A DNA stretch of 64,000 bases. Origin: Deltaproteobacteria bacterium. Its GTDB lineage: Bacteria > Myxococcota_A > UBA9042 > PHBI01 > JACKFB01. The position numbers were made by a program, and so were the translations under genes. Below are positions 46,054 through 55,837 of this stretch, piece after piece (the first letter of the stretch is position 1; each line of letters begins with the position of its first letter). Under the pieces are notes generated by a model. It ran no database searches, was not told the origin of the DNA, and worked only from the letters and a program-made list of their open reading frames with translations. The DNA is taken from positions 29,948 to 93,947 of the forward strand of contig JACKFB010000019.1 in the NCBI GenBank assembly GCA_020632695.1, given 5' to 3'.

Positions 46054-47184
46054 TCAGCCCGCCTCCTCGCGCCGCGCTCGGCGCGCTTCGATGCACACAT
46101 CGTCGCCGACCCGTCGCACGGCGTCGATGCTGAAGCGCGGCGCGGCGGCCACCGCATCGAGCCCCAGCGCGCCGACGCTCGGGACGCCGTCGCCGCCGAT
46201 GAGCAGCGGCGCGACGTACAGGCGCAACGCGTCCACCAGGTCGCCAGCGATCAGCGCGCCAGCCAGCGCGCCGCCACCTTCGACCAGCAGCGAGGTCACC
46301 GGCCGCGCCGCGCGCGAGCCCAGGGCGTCCATCAGGGCGTCCAGGGCCACCCGTCCTGCCGCGGCGCCTCGACCGGGAAGCGAGAGCACCTCGGCCCCCG
46401 CCGCGCGTCGCGCCAGGGCCTCCGGTCCATCGGCCGGCTCGCGGGTGGCGACGACGAGGCCCGCCTCGGCCGTGCCCTCGAAGAGCCTGGCGCCGAGCGG
46501 CACCCGCAGCGCCCCGTCCACCAGCACCCGCAGCGGCTGTCCGCCGGGCGCGGGCGCGTCGCGCACCGTCAGCCGCGGGTCGTCGGCCAGCGCCGTGCCG
46601 CTTCCGACCATGACGGCGTCGCTCTCGGCCCGCAGCGCGTGCACCTCGGCGCGCGCCGCCTCGCCACTCACCCACCGGCTGTCTCCGCTGCGGGCGGCGA
46701 TGCGCCCGTCCAGGCTCTGCGCCAGCTTGAGCGTCACGAAGGGGCGGCCGCTGACGATCCAGCGCCGGAACGCCTCGTTCTGCGCCTCGCACTGCTCGGC
46801 GAGCAGGCCGGTCTCCACCTCGACGCCCGCCGCGCGCAGCCGGGCCACGCCGCCTCCGGCGACGCGCGGGTTCGGGTCCATGGCTCCGACGACGACCCTC
46901 GCGATCCCCGCCGCCAGGAGGGCCTCGGTGCAGGGACCGGTGCGACCCGTGTGGCAGCAAGGCTCGAGCGTGACGAACATCGTCGCACCGCGCGCCGCCT
47001 CCCCGGCGGCCTCGAGCGCGACGACCTCGGCGTGGGGCCCGCCGGCCCGCGCGTGAAAGCCCGTAGCCAGGATCGCTCCGTCCCGGACGATGACCGCGCC
47101 CACCATCGGGTTCGGGCTCGTAGTGCCGCGGCCGCGCTCCGCCTCGTCCAAGGCCAGGCGCATCCAGCGGGCCTCTGCGCTCAC
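46054..47184 (-). CDS. ribD: Bifunctional riboflavin deaminase-reductase
   Basis: A 376-residue two-domain enzyme of riboflavin synthesis. The deaminase domain (about 1-145) carries the zinc ligands in GPHAEVVAL and TLEPCCHTGRTGPC. The reductase domain (about 150-370) has RPFVTLKLAQSLDGRIA, SRWVSGEAARAEVHALRAESDAVMVGSGTALADDP and LLVEGGGALAGALI. GTG 47184 overlaps the nrdR stop by 4 bases. Its length and domain order are standard. The ribBA step that would complete the pathway is not in this operon. Confidence 0.97.
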   Translation of the reverse strand: MSAEARWMRLALDEAERGRGTTSPNPMVGAVIVRDGAILATGFHARAGGPHAEVVALEAAGEAARGATMFVTLEPCCHTGRTGPCTEALLAAGIARVVVGAMDPNPRVAGGGVARLRAAGVEVETGLLAEQCEAQNEAFRRWIVSGRPFVTLKLAQSLDGRIAARSGDSRWVSGEAARAEVHALRAESDAVMVGSGTALADDPRLTVRDAPAPGGQPLRVLVDGALRVPLGARLFEGTAEAGLVVATREPADGPEALARRAAGAEVLSLPGRGAAAGRVALDALMDALGSRAARPVTSLLVEGGGALAGALIAGDLVDALRLYVAPLLIGGDGVPSVGALGLDAVAAAPRFSIDAVRRVGDDVCIEARRARREEAG

Positions 47185-47666
47185 GTCCGCTCGGCGGGTC
47201 GCTCGCTGCCGGCCTCCTCCTCCTGGAAGCGCCGCAGCTCGGCCATGAACTCCTCGACGTTCTTGAAGGAGCGGTACACCGAGGCGTAGCGCACGTAGGC
47301 GACCGGATCCCGCTCGCGCAGGAACGCCAGCGCGCGATCGCCCACCTCCTGCGAGGTCACCGCCCGGCGGGGCAGCGCGGCGAAGCGCGCCTCGAGCTGC
47401 TCGACGAACGCGATCAGATCATCGAGCGCCACCGGCCGCTTCTTGCAAGCCAGCCGCAGGCTCTGCAGCACCTTCTCCCGGCTGAAGGGCTCGCTCTGGC
47501 CGTCCTTCTTGAGGACGTCGGGCCGCGACTCCTCCACCTCCTCGTAGGTGGTGAAGCGCTCCTGGCAGCTCTCGCACACCCTGCGCCTGCGGATGGCCCG
47601 GCGCTCGCGCGCGATGCGCGAGTCGACCACGCGGTTGTCCGGGGAGGCGCAGAAGGGACAGAGCAT
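47181..47666 (-). CDS. nrdR: Transcriptional repressor NrdR
   Basis: A 161-residue regulator of ribonucleotide reductase genes. ATG 47666 gives the standard opening MLCPFCASPDNRVVDSR with a four-Cys zinc ribbon (CPFC and CESC) in residues 3-35, then an ATP-cone domain (KKDGQSEPFSREKVLQSLRLACKKRPV) that senses ATP/dATP. The frame to 47918 is open but inside rpiB, 3 bases upstream. nrdR beside ribD is a common bacterial pairing. No NrdR box was sought genome-wide; none is obvious in the operon promoter. Confidence 0.97.
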   Translation of the reverse strand: MLCPFCASPDNRVVDSRIARERRAIRRRRVCESCQERFTTYEEVEESRPDVLKKDGQSEPFSREKVLQSLRLACKKRPVALDDLIAFVEQLEARFAALPRRAVTSQEVGDRALAFLRERDPVAYVRYASVYRSFKNVEEFMAELRRFQEEEAGSERPAERT

Positions 47667-47668
47667 CG

Positions 47669-48124
47669 TCAGGACCCCGCTTCGAGCGCCGTGATCTTGT
47701 CCAGGCGGGCCTGGTGGCGCGCCTCGAACGCCGTCTGCAGCCACACGTCGACCAGGTCCACCGCGTACTCGAGCGCCAGCAGCCGGCCGCCCATGCAGAG
47801 AACCTGCGCGTCGTTGTGCTCCGCGGCCAGCCGCGCGGTCACCGGGTCGTGCACCAGGGCGGCTCGGATCCCCGGGACCTTGTTGGCCGCGATGCTGACC
47901 CCGATGCCGGTGCCGCACACCAGCACTCCTCGATCGGCGCGCCCCTCGGCCACCGCGCGCGCCACCGCCTCGGCGGCGTCCGGGTAGTCGCTCCGCTCGC
48001 CGGCCTGGGGCCCCACCTCGTCGACGCTGTGACCGCCCGAGCGCAGATGGCGCACGATGGCCTGACGCAGCGCGATGGCGGCGTGATCGCTCCCGACCCA
48101 GATGCGCAGAGGAGGCGCCCCCAC
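47669..48124 (-). CDS. rpiB: Ribose 5-phosphate isomerase B
   Basis: A 151-residue isomerase between ribose 5-phosphate and ribulose 5-phosphate, thus feeding the substrate for the riboflavin four-carbon unit. GTG 48124 is 2 bases after the rpmF stop; it has no clear ribosome site and is probably translationally coupled. Motifs: IWVGSDHAAIALRQAI at the start, DYPDAAEAVA, the active-site Cys in GVLVCGTGIGVSIAANKV and ARLAAEHNDAQVLCMGGRL. Standard length. Confidence 0.95.
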   Translation of the reverse strand: MGAPPLRIWVGSDHAAIALRQAIVRHLRSGGHSVDEVGPQAGERSDYPDAAEAVARAVAEGRADRGVLVCGTGIGVSIAANKVPGIRAALVHDPVTARLAAEHNDAQVLCMGGRLLALEYAVDLVDVWLQTAFEARHQARLDKITALEAGS

Positions 48125-48126
48125 GT

Positions 48127-48345
48127 TCAGCTCGCGGCGCCGTCGCCCTCGATCTCGGCGGCCACCACGCGCTGCGGGATCGCGATGCGATCCTTGTACC
48201 AGCCGCACGCCGGGCAGGCGCGGTGGCTCAGCACATCGGCGCCGCAGTTGTCGCAGATCGACACCTGCGGCAGCGTGATGCGGTCGTGGTTGGCGCGACG
48301 CATATCGCGCTTGGACTTGCTCTTCTTGTTCGTTGGGACGGCCAT
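48127..48345 (-). CDS. rpmF: Ribosomal protein bL32
   Basis: A 72-residue ribosomal protein with the standard MAVPTNKKSKSKRDMRRANH opening and a zinc site (CDNCG and CPACG). ATG 48345 follows a strong GGAGG. It lies 44 bases downstream of the yceD-like gene, the usual yceD-rpmF order. Here rpiB follows instead of plsX. Confidence 0.98.
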   Translation of the reverse strand: MAVPTNKKSKSKRDMRRANHDRITLPQVSICDNCGADVLSHRACPACGWYKDRIAIPQRVVAAEIEGDGAAS

Positions 48346-48389
48346 CTCGGCCTCCTTGCGGCAAAGGCCGAACCACGCCGGGGCGCAGC

Positions 48390-48914
48390 TCAGCTCAGCT
48401 CGATGTCCTTCAGCTTCGCCCAGCGAGGGTCGACATCCTTTCCCCCGCTGGACCAGATCGCTTCCTCTTCAACCGGCTCCGGCGCCTCGTCGGCGGTGGG
48501 CCATGGGTCTTGCGCCAGCACGATCTGCTCGCGCAAGAAGGGCTCGACGTCCAGCCGGCCGTCGACGATGTGGTAGGGCTCGTCGCCGTCCAGCGCGTCG
48601 GAGTCGACGCCGGCGCGGAGGTTCAGCGCCTTCGTGTTGCCTCGCTCGAAGAGCTCGTGCAGGTCGAGATCCAGGGTGGTGGTGCCGGGCTCACCCGTGC
48701 GGCTGCACACGAACCCGAGCTGCGCCTGCACCTTGGCCTGCACGTGCACGGCGTCGCCGACGCGTCGGGCCTCGAGGTCCAGGGAGACCGGAGACAGGGC
48801 CTGGTACGGGGGAAGCAAGCTCTCAGCCACCCAACTCGCTGGAAGATCGGCGCGCACGAGCCAGCCGGCGTCGGCAATCTCGTCCACAGCGATGCTCAGT
48901 GAGGGTATCTTCAT
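48390..48914 (-). CDS. DUF177/YceD family protein
   Basis: A 174-residue protein of the YceD/DUF177 family, associated with rRNA maturation and bL32 expression. The start ATG 48914 opens MKIPSLSIAVDEIADAGWLV. The family's Cys-Arg region appears as FVCSRTGEPGTTTLDLDLHELF (one of the usual two Cys pairs is reduced), followed by the acidic segment DEPYHIVDGRLDVEPFLREQIVLAQD, typical of the family, and the end KDVDPRWAKLKDIELS. It is the first gene of the operon and has a strong promoter. The longer frame to 49859 is antisense to the next gene and is rejected. Confidence 0.92.
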   Translation of the reverse strand: MKIPSLSIAVDEIADAGWLVRADLPASWVAESLLPPYQALSPVSLDLEARRVGDAVHVQAKVQAQLGFVCSRTGEPGTTTLDLDLHELFERGNTKALNLRAGVDSDALDGDEPYHIVDGRLDVEPFLREQIVLAQDPWPTADEAPEPVEEEAIWSSGGKDVDPRWAKLKDIELS

Positions 48915-48963
48915 GATTCGCAAGGGGTTTCCGGCGAGATGCGCGGGGGCCCGGAGCCGCAGC

Positions 48964-48992
48964 ATGATAGAGACGAGGCCGCAGACGGTCAA
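48964..48992 (-). promoter_or_regulatory. Strong candidate promoter of the yceD-rpmF-rib-nusB operon
   Basis: On the minus strand TTGACC (48992-48987), a 17-base spacer and TATCAT (48969-48964): both boxes match five of six consensus bases. Transcription would begin near 48957, about 43 bases before the yceD ATG. Confidence 0.7.
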
Positions 48993-49074
48993 TGGAAATC
49001 GGGGCGGCGCACGGGTCCCGGCCGGCGGCGGTCGGGGCCGGCTCCGGCACAGGCAGTGCGGGGGCGTCGAGGCT

Positions 49075-49090
49075 CTTTCGCTTGCGAAAG
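49075..49090. promoter_or_regulatory. Inverted repeat in the divergent region upstream of the unknown gene
   Basis: Perfect 7-base arms CTTTCGC and GCGAAAG with a 2-base centre, 60 bases before the ATG of the next gene and AT-richer than its surroundings. Candidate operator. Confidence 0.35.
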
Positions 49091-49149
49091 GCGGGCGCCC
49101 TCCGCATCGTGAAGCCCAGCACGCGCGGGTCGACCGCGAGGAGGAGAGG

Positions 49150-49923
49150 ATGGCACGGCCGGACGGAGGGGACACCAGGGACTCAGAGGGGGCGGAGGCG
49201 CCCTCGAACGACGCCAGGGCCGGCGTGCGTGAGGTCGGGGCCACCGAGAGGGCGGCGTCGCAGAAGGCAGGGCGCGGGACGGGGCCGCAGGGTGCGCGAG
49301 CGCGCGACACGGGACCTCGCGAGGCGGCCGCGCGCGACGCGCAGGCCAGGGCCGAGGAGGCGGCGCGCAGCGCGGCGGAGGCCGAGCTGGGTCGTGACGG
49401 CCGCGCCGGCGTGTCCGAGGGGCTACGCAAGGCGCTGGCCTCCGGCATCCGGATGGCCCTGTCCGCGGACGACGTCATCCGCGACGCGGTGCCGCGCGAG
49501 GTGCTCTCGCACGTGATGCGGCAGACCGACAGCGCCAAGGACGAGGTGGTGCGGGTCGTCGGGGTCCAGATCCGCAAGTTCCTGGAGAACCTGGACATCG
49601 CGGGCGAGGTCCAGAAGATCCTGACCTCGGTGAGCTTCGAGGTGCGCACCGAGATCCGGTTCATCCCCAACGACCAGGGGGTGATGCCCAAGCCGCGGGT
49701 CAAGGTCAGGAGCGCCGCGCGCGGCCAGGGGGCCCGCGCCGATGAGGCGGCGGGTGAGTCGGCGCGGGGGGCCGCCAAGGCCGACGCCAGCAGAGGCGGC
49801 GACCGCCAGAAGAAGAGTCGCCTTGGCGCCGCGGTCGACAAGGCGCTCGGCGTGTTCACCCGGGAGCTGGAGAGCGACGAGGACGAGCCGGAGACCGAGG
49901 CGGGCGCCCCCGAGGAGCGCTGA
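49150..49923 (+). CDS. Conserved unknown protein with a central helical core
   Basis: A 257-residue protein from ATG 49150 behind GAGGAGAGG. Residues 1-90 and 190-257 are Ala/Arg/Glu/Gly-rich and probably disordered. The core, about 95-180, is a well-ordered amphipathic helical part: LSADDVIRDAVPREVLSHVM, then QTDSAKDEVVRVVGVQIRKFLENLDIAGEVQKIL and SFEVRTEIRFIPND. Similar cores occur in myxobacterial hypothetical proteins and loosely recall phasin- or apolipoprotein-like helices. Function unknown; membrane- or granule-surface binding is a guess. It is divergent from the yceD operon. Confidence 0.75.
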   Translation: MARPDGGDTRDSEGAEAPSNDARAGVREVGATERAASQKAGRGTGPQGARARDTGPREAAARDAQARAEEAARSAAEAELGRDGRAGVSEGLRKALASGIRMALSADDVIRDAVPREVLSHVMRQTDSAKDEVVRVVGVQIRKFLENLDIAGEVQKILTSVSFEVRTEIRFIPNDQGVMPKPRVKVRSAARGQGARADEAAGESARGAAKADASRGGDRQKKSRLGAAVDKALGVFTRELESDEDEPETEAGAPEER

Positions 49924-49953
49924 AGGGCTCGGCCCGCCGGGCCCGGGGACTCC

Positions 49954-50850
49954 TCACTCGGCGGCGCGTCGCAGCACCTCGACCTTCTCGAGTCGCACGG
50001 GATCCACGGGCCGCGTGGGGGTCTTGCCGCCCTCGACGGGCTTCTTCTCGGCGTCGGCGATGGTGCGCACGACCCCCAGGTCCCCGCAGCGTCCGAACGG
50101 CGTGTAGCGCCCGCTCAGGCTCTTCGCCGGGCGCAGCGTGATGAAGAACTGGCTGCCGTGGGTGTCGTCGCCCGCGTCGACCATGCCCATGATGCCCTCG
50201 CCGTCGTAGGCGTCGGGGATGCCGGCCTCGCGGGGGATGCGCCAGCCCGGGCCGCCCGCGTGGCCGCCGGGGTTGCCGGTCTGCGCGATGTAGCCTGAGA
50301 TGATGCGGTGGAAGTCCAGGCCATCGAAGAGCGGCGTGTGCATCAGCTCGCCGGTGTCCGGGTCCCGCCACGGGCGCTGGGCCGTGGCCAGGGCGACGAA
50401 GTTGGCCACGGTCTGCGGCGCGGCCTCGGCGTCGAGCGTGCAGTGGATGTCGCCTCGCTCGGTGTGGAGGATGGCGCTCAGCACGGGGCCCTGACCCGGC
50501 ACCGCCGCGAGGATCGCCTGGATCTCCTCATCGCTCAGCGTGCGCACCTCCTCCTCGCCGGCCTTGGGGACGACGGTCGCGTTGCCGGGGCTGGCGGGCT
50601 CGGGCTTCGCCGGCTCCGGCGCCGGCGCGGCCGCCGGGGGAGCCTCGGTGCCGGTCGGGACGGCCGCCTCGGCGACGCGGCGCTCGAGGTCGGGGTCGCG
50701 CGGCGCCCGACACGCCGGGCTCAGGAGGAGGATCGCCGCGAGCGCGGGCGTCACCAGCCGCTGCGCGGGCTTGCGCGCGGTGAGGGGGGAGGGGGGGGAG
50801 GGCAGGATCACTGGCGAACCGTGGGATCGGGGACCCGGTGTGTGTGCCAT
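49954..50850 (-). CDS. Lipoprotein peptidyl-prolyl cis-trans isomerase (cyclophilin)
   Basis: A cyclophilin of about 298 residues if ATG 50850 is the start; GTG 50754 would give a shorter, more standard signal peptide. A lipobox-like LLLSPAC ends the hydrophobic stretch. A Pro/Ala/Glu spacer follows to about residue 115. The catalytic domain (about 120-290) has FHRIISGYIAQTGNPGG, GMVDAGDDTHGSQFFI and the PFGRC end, so the Arg, Phe and Gln of the active site are present. It should assist folding at the periplasmic face of the membrane. Neither start has an evident ribosome site. Confidence 0.87.
   Translation of the reverse strand: MAHTPGPRSHGSPVILPSPPSPLTARKPAQRLVTPALAAILLLSPACRAPRDPDLERRVAEAAVPTGTEAPPAAAPAPEPAKPEPASPGNATVVPKAGEEEVRTLSDEEIQAILAAVPGQGPVLSAILHTERGDIHCTLDAEAAPQTVANFVALATAQRPWRDPDTGELMHTPLFDGLDFHRIISGYIAQTGNPGGHAGGPGWRIPREAGIPDAYDGEGIMGMVDAGDDTHGSQFFITLRPAKSLSGRYTPFGRCGDLGVVRTIADAEKKPVEGGKTPTRPVDPVRLEKVEVLRRAAE
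50784..50802 (+). other. G-run capable of unusual structure
   Basis: Runs of six, eight and three G separated by single A on the plus strand, inside the cyclophilin leader or N-terminal coding region. The tract may form a quadruplex with neighbouring G pairs. It encodes PSPP residues on the other strand. Confidence 0.4.
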
Positions 50851-50920
50851 AGGGGGACAGGTGCGGCAAGGGCGGGAGGACGCGCGCTCCGGGGCCGCAC
50901 GCGCGACGGGGGCGCGCCGC

Positions 50921-52702
50921 TCACGAGTCGCTCGGCGCCGAGCGTGCGGCCAGCGCACGGGACTGACGGTCCAGCAGCTCGGTGACGTGCTGCATGGGGA
51001 AGGGCTTGCTGAGCAGCGCCACTCCCGGGTGCCGACGCAGGGTCTCCTCGATCGCTTCGGTGAGCTTGCCGCTCATGATGACGACCTGGGGACGCGGGCT
51101 CATCGTCTGCATGCGCTCGAGCAGCTCCAGGCCGCTCATCACCGGCATCAGCACGTCCAGGAAGACGACGTCGTAGTGGCGCTGGGCCAGCAGCTTCCAG
51201 GCTTCGCTGCCGTTGACCGCGGGGGTGGCCACGTGGCCGCGGTGGGAGATGATGTCGGCGAGCAGGGTGCGGATGACCGGCTCGTCATCGACCACCAGCA
51301 CCTCCATGGTGACGCCGCCGGCCCCGCGGCCGCCGGGCGGCACGTGGAATCCGCTCTCCCCCCCGCGCCGCGGCGACTCCACCCCCTCGCGGTCGGCGAC
51401 CGGGCAGGTCAGCAGCGCCCGCGGGAACTCCCCGCGCCCCGGGAGGAACTCGAGCTGGGACCCGATCGCCTTGGCGACCAGCGCGACCACGTGCAGCTCA
51501 CGCGCGAGCCCGTGCGCCGGCGTCACCCGCGGTACCGGCGGTGGCGTCTTCGGGTGCCGGTCGCCGGGCTCGTCGGAACTCACCTCCACGCGCACCCGAT
51601 CGCCGGACACGCGCCCCTGGATGCGCACCGTGCCGCCGGCCGCCGGCATCGCCTCGATGGCGTGCTGCACCACCGTCAGCACGATCTGCTGCAGCGCGTT
51701 GCGCCGCCCGGACACCCGCGGCAGTGCGACCATGTCCAGCTCCACGCGGACCCGCCCCGACCGACTCATGATGCCGACGAGCGCCGAGACCTCCTGGGCG
51801 ATCTGGCCCAGGTCCACGGCCGCGCCCTCGGGCTCGACGCGACGGCGCCCCCGCGAGAAGCGCATCAGCGCCGCCACCTGGCGGTGCGACTGGGCGCCGG
51901 TCTCCCGGATGATGTTGAAGGCCCGCTCGCGCGTGGCGGGATCGCTGGCCTGCAGTCCGAGGTCGGCGTAGCCCAGGATGCCGGTGAGGGCGTTGTTGAA
52001 CTCGTGCGCGGTCGCCGCGGCCAGGCGGCCCAGGCTGGCCAGGCGCAGGCCCTGGGTCAGCGACTCGCTGGTCTCGCGGCTGGCGGCCTGGAGCGGCGTC
52101 GGCGCGTGGGCGGGTCCGCTGGGCGTACCGGACCAGGTCACCTCGAAGCGGTAGCGCCTTCGCACATCGCCCGCGCCCGAGGCCTGCACCGACACGTCGC
52201 AGCGTCCCCGCGCCAGGCGCCACAGCGCCGGCACTCCCTCGAGCAGCCCGAGCAGGAAGGCCAGCACGACCCCCTCCATCCCCCCGCTCGCCGGCGGCAC
52301 GAGCTGGATCACCGCCCGGGTGGACTCCACCTGGGGCACCGTGAGCGTGGGACCGCGCACGAGGAAGGCCGCGAAGCTCGGGAAGGCCGCGTAGAGGTCC
52401 TCGGGCGCCTGGAAGAAGTCGACCAGGCCGGCCAGCGGCTCCAGCGGCGCGCTGGTCAGGGCGTGGAATCCGGCCTCACGGGCCGTGCTCTCCGGACGTT
52501 CTCCGTCGGTGCCCAGCGCCGCGGCCAGCGCCGCCAGCTCGGCGTCGTCCACCCACGCCGAGGTCGGCCCCATCGTCCAGCGGGCCAGCCCCGCCTCGAG
52601 CAGCCGCTCGTGCACGGCCTCGGCGCCGTCCCTGGCCACCGCAAAGTCCAGCAGGCCCGCGACCACACGTCCGTTGACGTTTCCGTTGCCTGCCCCATCC
52701 AC
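50921..52702 (-). CDS. Hybrid histidine kinase with degenerate ATPase domain and receiver
   Basis: A 593-residue protein from GTG 52702 (GGGAGG upstream). Residues about 1-205 form an unrecognised sensor domain rich in Ala/Leu. The dimerisation helix has the His in TAHEFNNALTGI (about 233). The following ATPase domain (about 330-440) is eroded: the N-box position reads VVQHAIEAM instead of a xxNA form, and no DxGxG motif is found. The C-terminal receiver (about 465-585) is intact: VVDDEP, the Asp in VVFLDVLMPVMSG, MSGK and LLSKPF. It may lack autokinase activity and instead receive phosphate in trans or act as a switch. Confidence 0.85.
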   Translation of the reverse strand: MDGAGNGNVNGRVVAGLLDFAVARDGAEAVHERLLEAGLARWTMGPTSAWVDDAELAALAAALGTDGERPESTAREAGFHALTSAPLEPLAGLVDFFQAPEDLYAAFPSFAAFLVRGPTLTVPQVESTRAVIQLVPPASGGMEGVVLAFLLGLLEGVPALWRLARGRCDVSVQASGAGDVRRRYRFEVTWSGTPSGPAHAPTPLQAASRETSESLTQGLRLASLGRLAAATAHEFNNALTGILGYADLGLQASDPATRERAFNIIRETGAQSHRQVAALMRFSRGRRRVEPEGAAVDLGQIAQEVSALVGIMSRSGRVRVELDMVALPRVSGRRNALQQIVLTVVQHAIEAMPAAGGTVRIQGRVSGDRVRVEVSSDEPGDRHPKTPPPVPRVTPAHGLARELHVVALVAKAIGSQLEFLPGRGEFPRALLTCPVADREGVESPRRGGESGFHVPPGGRGAGGVTMEVLVVDDEPVIRTLLADIISHRGHVATPAVNGSEAWKLLAQRHYDVVFLDVLMPVMSGLELLERMQTMSPRPQVVIMSGKLTEAIEETLRRHPGVALLSKPFPMQHVTELLDRQSRALAARSAPSDS

Positions 52703-52983
52703 TGGCGCGACCTCCCGCGGCGAGGCGCCGATCCGGCCGCTCGGCGGGGCCGAGGGCGTCGGTTCGAGCGCGGCGACAGCGACGTCTTTTCAGTAGCCTA
52801 CGAGCAGGGCCGGCATGCTGGACGCGTGTGGCTGGCGCGCGAGCCGCAAGAAGACCTGCCCAGCCAGGCGCTCGGAGCATAACCCAGGATCCCCGCGCAG
52901 GGCGAGGGGACGCGCGGACCGGGCCCGGTCGCAGCGCGCGCCTGCCCGGGCATCCTGCGCCGCGTCACGCGGACGCGGACCCC

Positions 52984-53652
52984 TCAGGAGCGTCGGCCCA
53001 CCACCACGGAGGCCGGGCGCAGCTCGCGCTCGCCCAGTCGGAATCCCGGTCGCACGGTCGCCACGACCTTGCCGTCCTGAGACGGGTCGCCCACCGGCAC
53101 CACCGACAGGGCCTCCATCGAGTTGGGATCGAAGGTCTCGCCGGTGGGGTCCACCCGGACCAGGCCCATCTCCTCCATCCGCTGCAGGAACTGCCGTGCC
53201 ACCAGCTCGACGCCGGAGCGAAGGCTCTCCAGGCTCCCGCCGCCCTGGGCCGCCTCCACCGTGCGGGCCAGGTTGTCGTGAACGTCGAGCAGTCGCTCGA
53301 CCACCCGTGCGCGCCCGATCTCGATCTCGCTGTCGAGGTCCCGCTTGAGGCGATCGCGGAAGGCCTCGAGGTCCGCCTGGGCCTTCTTGTGGGCCCGGAT
53401 GTACTCGTGCAGGGTCTGCTCGCGCTCGGCGAGCTCGCGCTCCAGCAAGCGGATGCGCAGGGTACGCGCGTCCGTGCTCGGCTCGGGCGCTCCCTCGGGT
53501 TCGCCTGCGCCGTCCTCGCCCTTGCGGCTCGCGTCCTCCGGGTTCGCCTCGGCGTCCTGGGCGGCCCGCTGGGCCTGCTCCTGAGCCGAATCCGCGACCT
53601 CGCTCGCCGCGCCGGCATCCGCCTTCGGATCCGCCGTCGTGTCGTCAGCCAT
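52984..53652 (-). CDS. grpE: GrpE nucleotide exchange factor
   Basis: A 222-residue cochaperone that releases ADP from DnaK. Residues about 1-60 are acidic and Ala-rich. Residues about 62-120 form the long coiled coil (LRIRLLERELAEREQTLHEYIRAHKKAQADLEAFRDRL) and about 125-215 the beta domain with VVERLLDVHDNLARTVEAA, GETFDPNSMEAL and VVATVRPGFRLGERELRPASV, the GrpE signature region. ATG 53652 is chosen over the frame to 53712. It follows groEL by 64 bases on the same strand, an unusual place; most bacteria keep it with hrcA or dnaK, and neither is in this window. Confidence 0.95.
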   Translation of the reverse strand: MADDTTADPKADAGAASEVADSAQEQAQRAAQDAEANPEDASRKGEDGAGEPEGAPEPSTDARTLRIRLLERELAEREQTLHEYIRAHKKAQADLEAFRDRLKRDLDSEIEIGRARVVERLLDVHDNLARTVEAAQGGGSLESLRSGVELVARQFLQRMEEMGLVRVDPTGETFDPNSMEALSVVPVGDPSQDGKVVATVRPGFRLGERELRPASVVVGRRS

Positions 53653-53716
53653 GAGAGCCCGTCCCCATGTCGAGTCGGGGCGCGGGAGATCGTCGATCCT
53701 CCCGCGCCCCACCCGG

Positions 53717-55312
<1,596 letters not shown>

Positions 55313-55314
55313 GT

Positions 55315-55605
55315 TCAGCCCTCCACGATGCCGAGGACGTCGTCCTCGCGCAGGATGATCCGGTCTTCGCCATCGATCTTGATGTCGGTGCCGCCGTACT
55401 TGCCGAAGAGCACCTTGTCGCCTACCCGGATGTCCATGGCGCGGACGCTGCCGTCCTCATGGATCTTGCCGGAGCCGACGGCGAGAACCTCGCCCTGCAG
55501 CGGCTTCTCCTTGGCCGAGTCCGGGATGATGATCCCGCCGGCTGTCTTGGTCTCCTCTTCCACGCGCTTGACCAGGATCCGGTCGTTGAGCGGCTTGAAG
55601 TTCAT
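55315..55605 (-). CDS. groS: Co-chaperonin GroES
   Basis: A 96-residue lid protein for GroEL. It starts MNFKPLNDRILVKRVEEETKT, carries the mobile-loop residues GGIIIPDSAKEKP, and has VGDKVLFGKYGGTDIKIDGEDRIILREDDVLGIVE. A TAGGAGAACCC ribosome site precedes the ATG. It is the first gene of the groES-groEL-grpE operon and has a promoter about 100 bases upstream. Confidence 0.98.
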   Translation of the reverse strand: MNFKPLNDRILVKRVEEETKTAGGIIIPDSAKEKPLQGEVLAVGSGKIHEDGSVRAMDIRVGDKVLFGKYGGTDIKIDGEDRIILREDDVLGIVEG

Positions 55606-55707
55606 GGGTTCTCCTAGCGATTCGGGTCTGCGTTCGCGTCACAAACGCGCGAGATGGACGAACGAGCGATGTTCGTGATCGGAGCCGGCGGCCCCGAAGC
55701 GGGGCGT

Positions 55708-55735
55708 AGCATAGGCACGTGCCTCCGCGGGTCAA
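55708..55735 (-). promoter_or_regulatory. Strong candidate promoter of groES-groEL-grpE
   Basis: On the minus strand TTGACC (55735-55730), a 16-base spacer and TATGCT (55713-55708). Transcription should begin near 55700, inside the CCCCG/CGGGG stem, giving a leader of about 95 bases. The TTGACC -35 is shared with the yceD and dus promoters. Confidence 0.65.
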
Positions 55736-55808
55736 TGGGCGCCGTGCACGAGGCGGACGATGGTCGCGGACCCCTGCAAAAGCGGGCCTTCGAGCGTTCG
55801 ACCGGCGG

Positions 55809-55837
55809 GTGACAAGGGCTGGCCGGCGAGCTATAGC
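55809..55837 (+). promoter_or_regulatory. Candidate promoter of the 529-residue unknown gene
   Basis: GTGACA (55809-55814), a 17-base spacer and TATAGC (55832-55837). The transcript would start near 55844, about 79 bases before the GTG start, which has a GAGGAGG ribosome site. Confidence 0.55.

Noticed and set aside
52703..52983. A small gene or clear regulatory site in the 281-base gap between the hybrid kinase and grpE
   Set aside because: No frame with a ribosome site and no convincing promoter pair or hairpin was seen.
55606..55705. CIRCE/HrcA element before groES
   Set aside because: The inverted repeats present do not match TTAGCACTC-N9-GAGTGCTAA.
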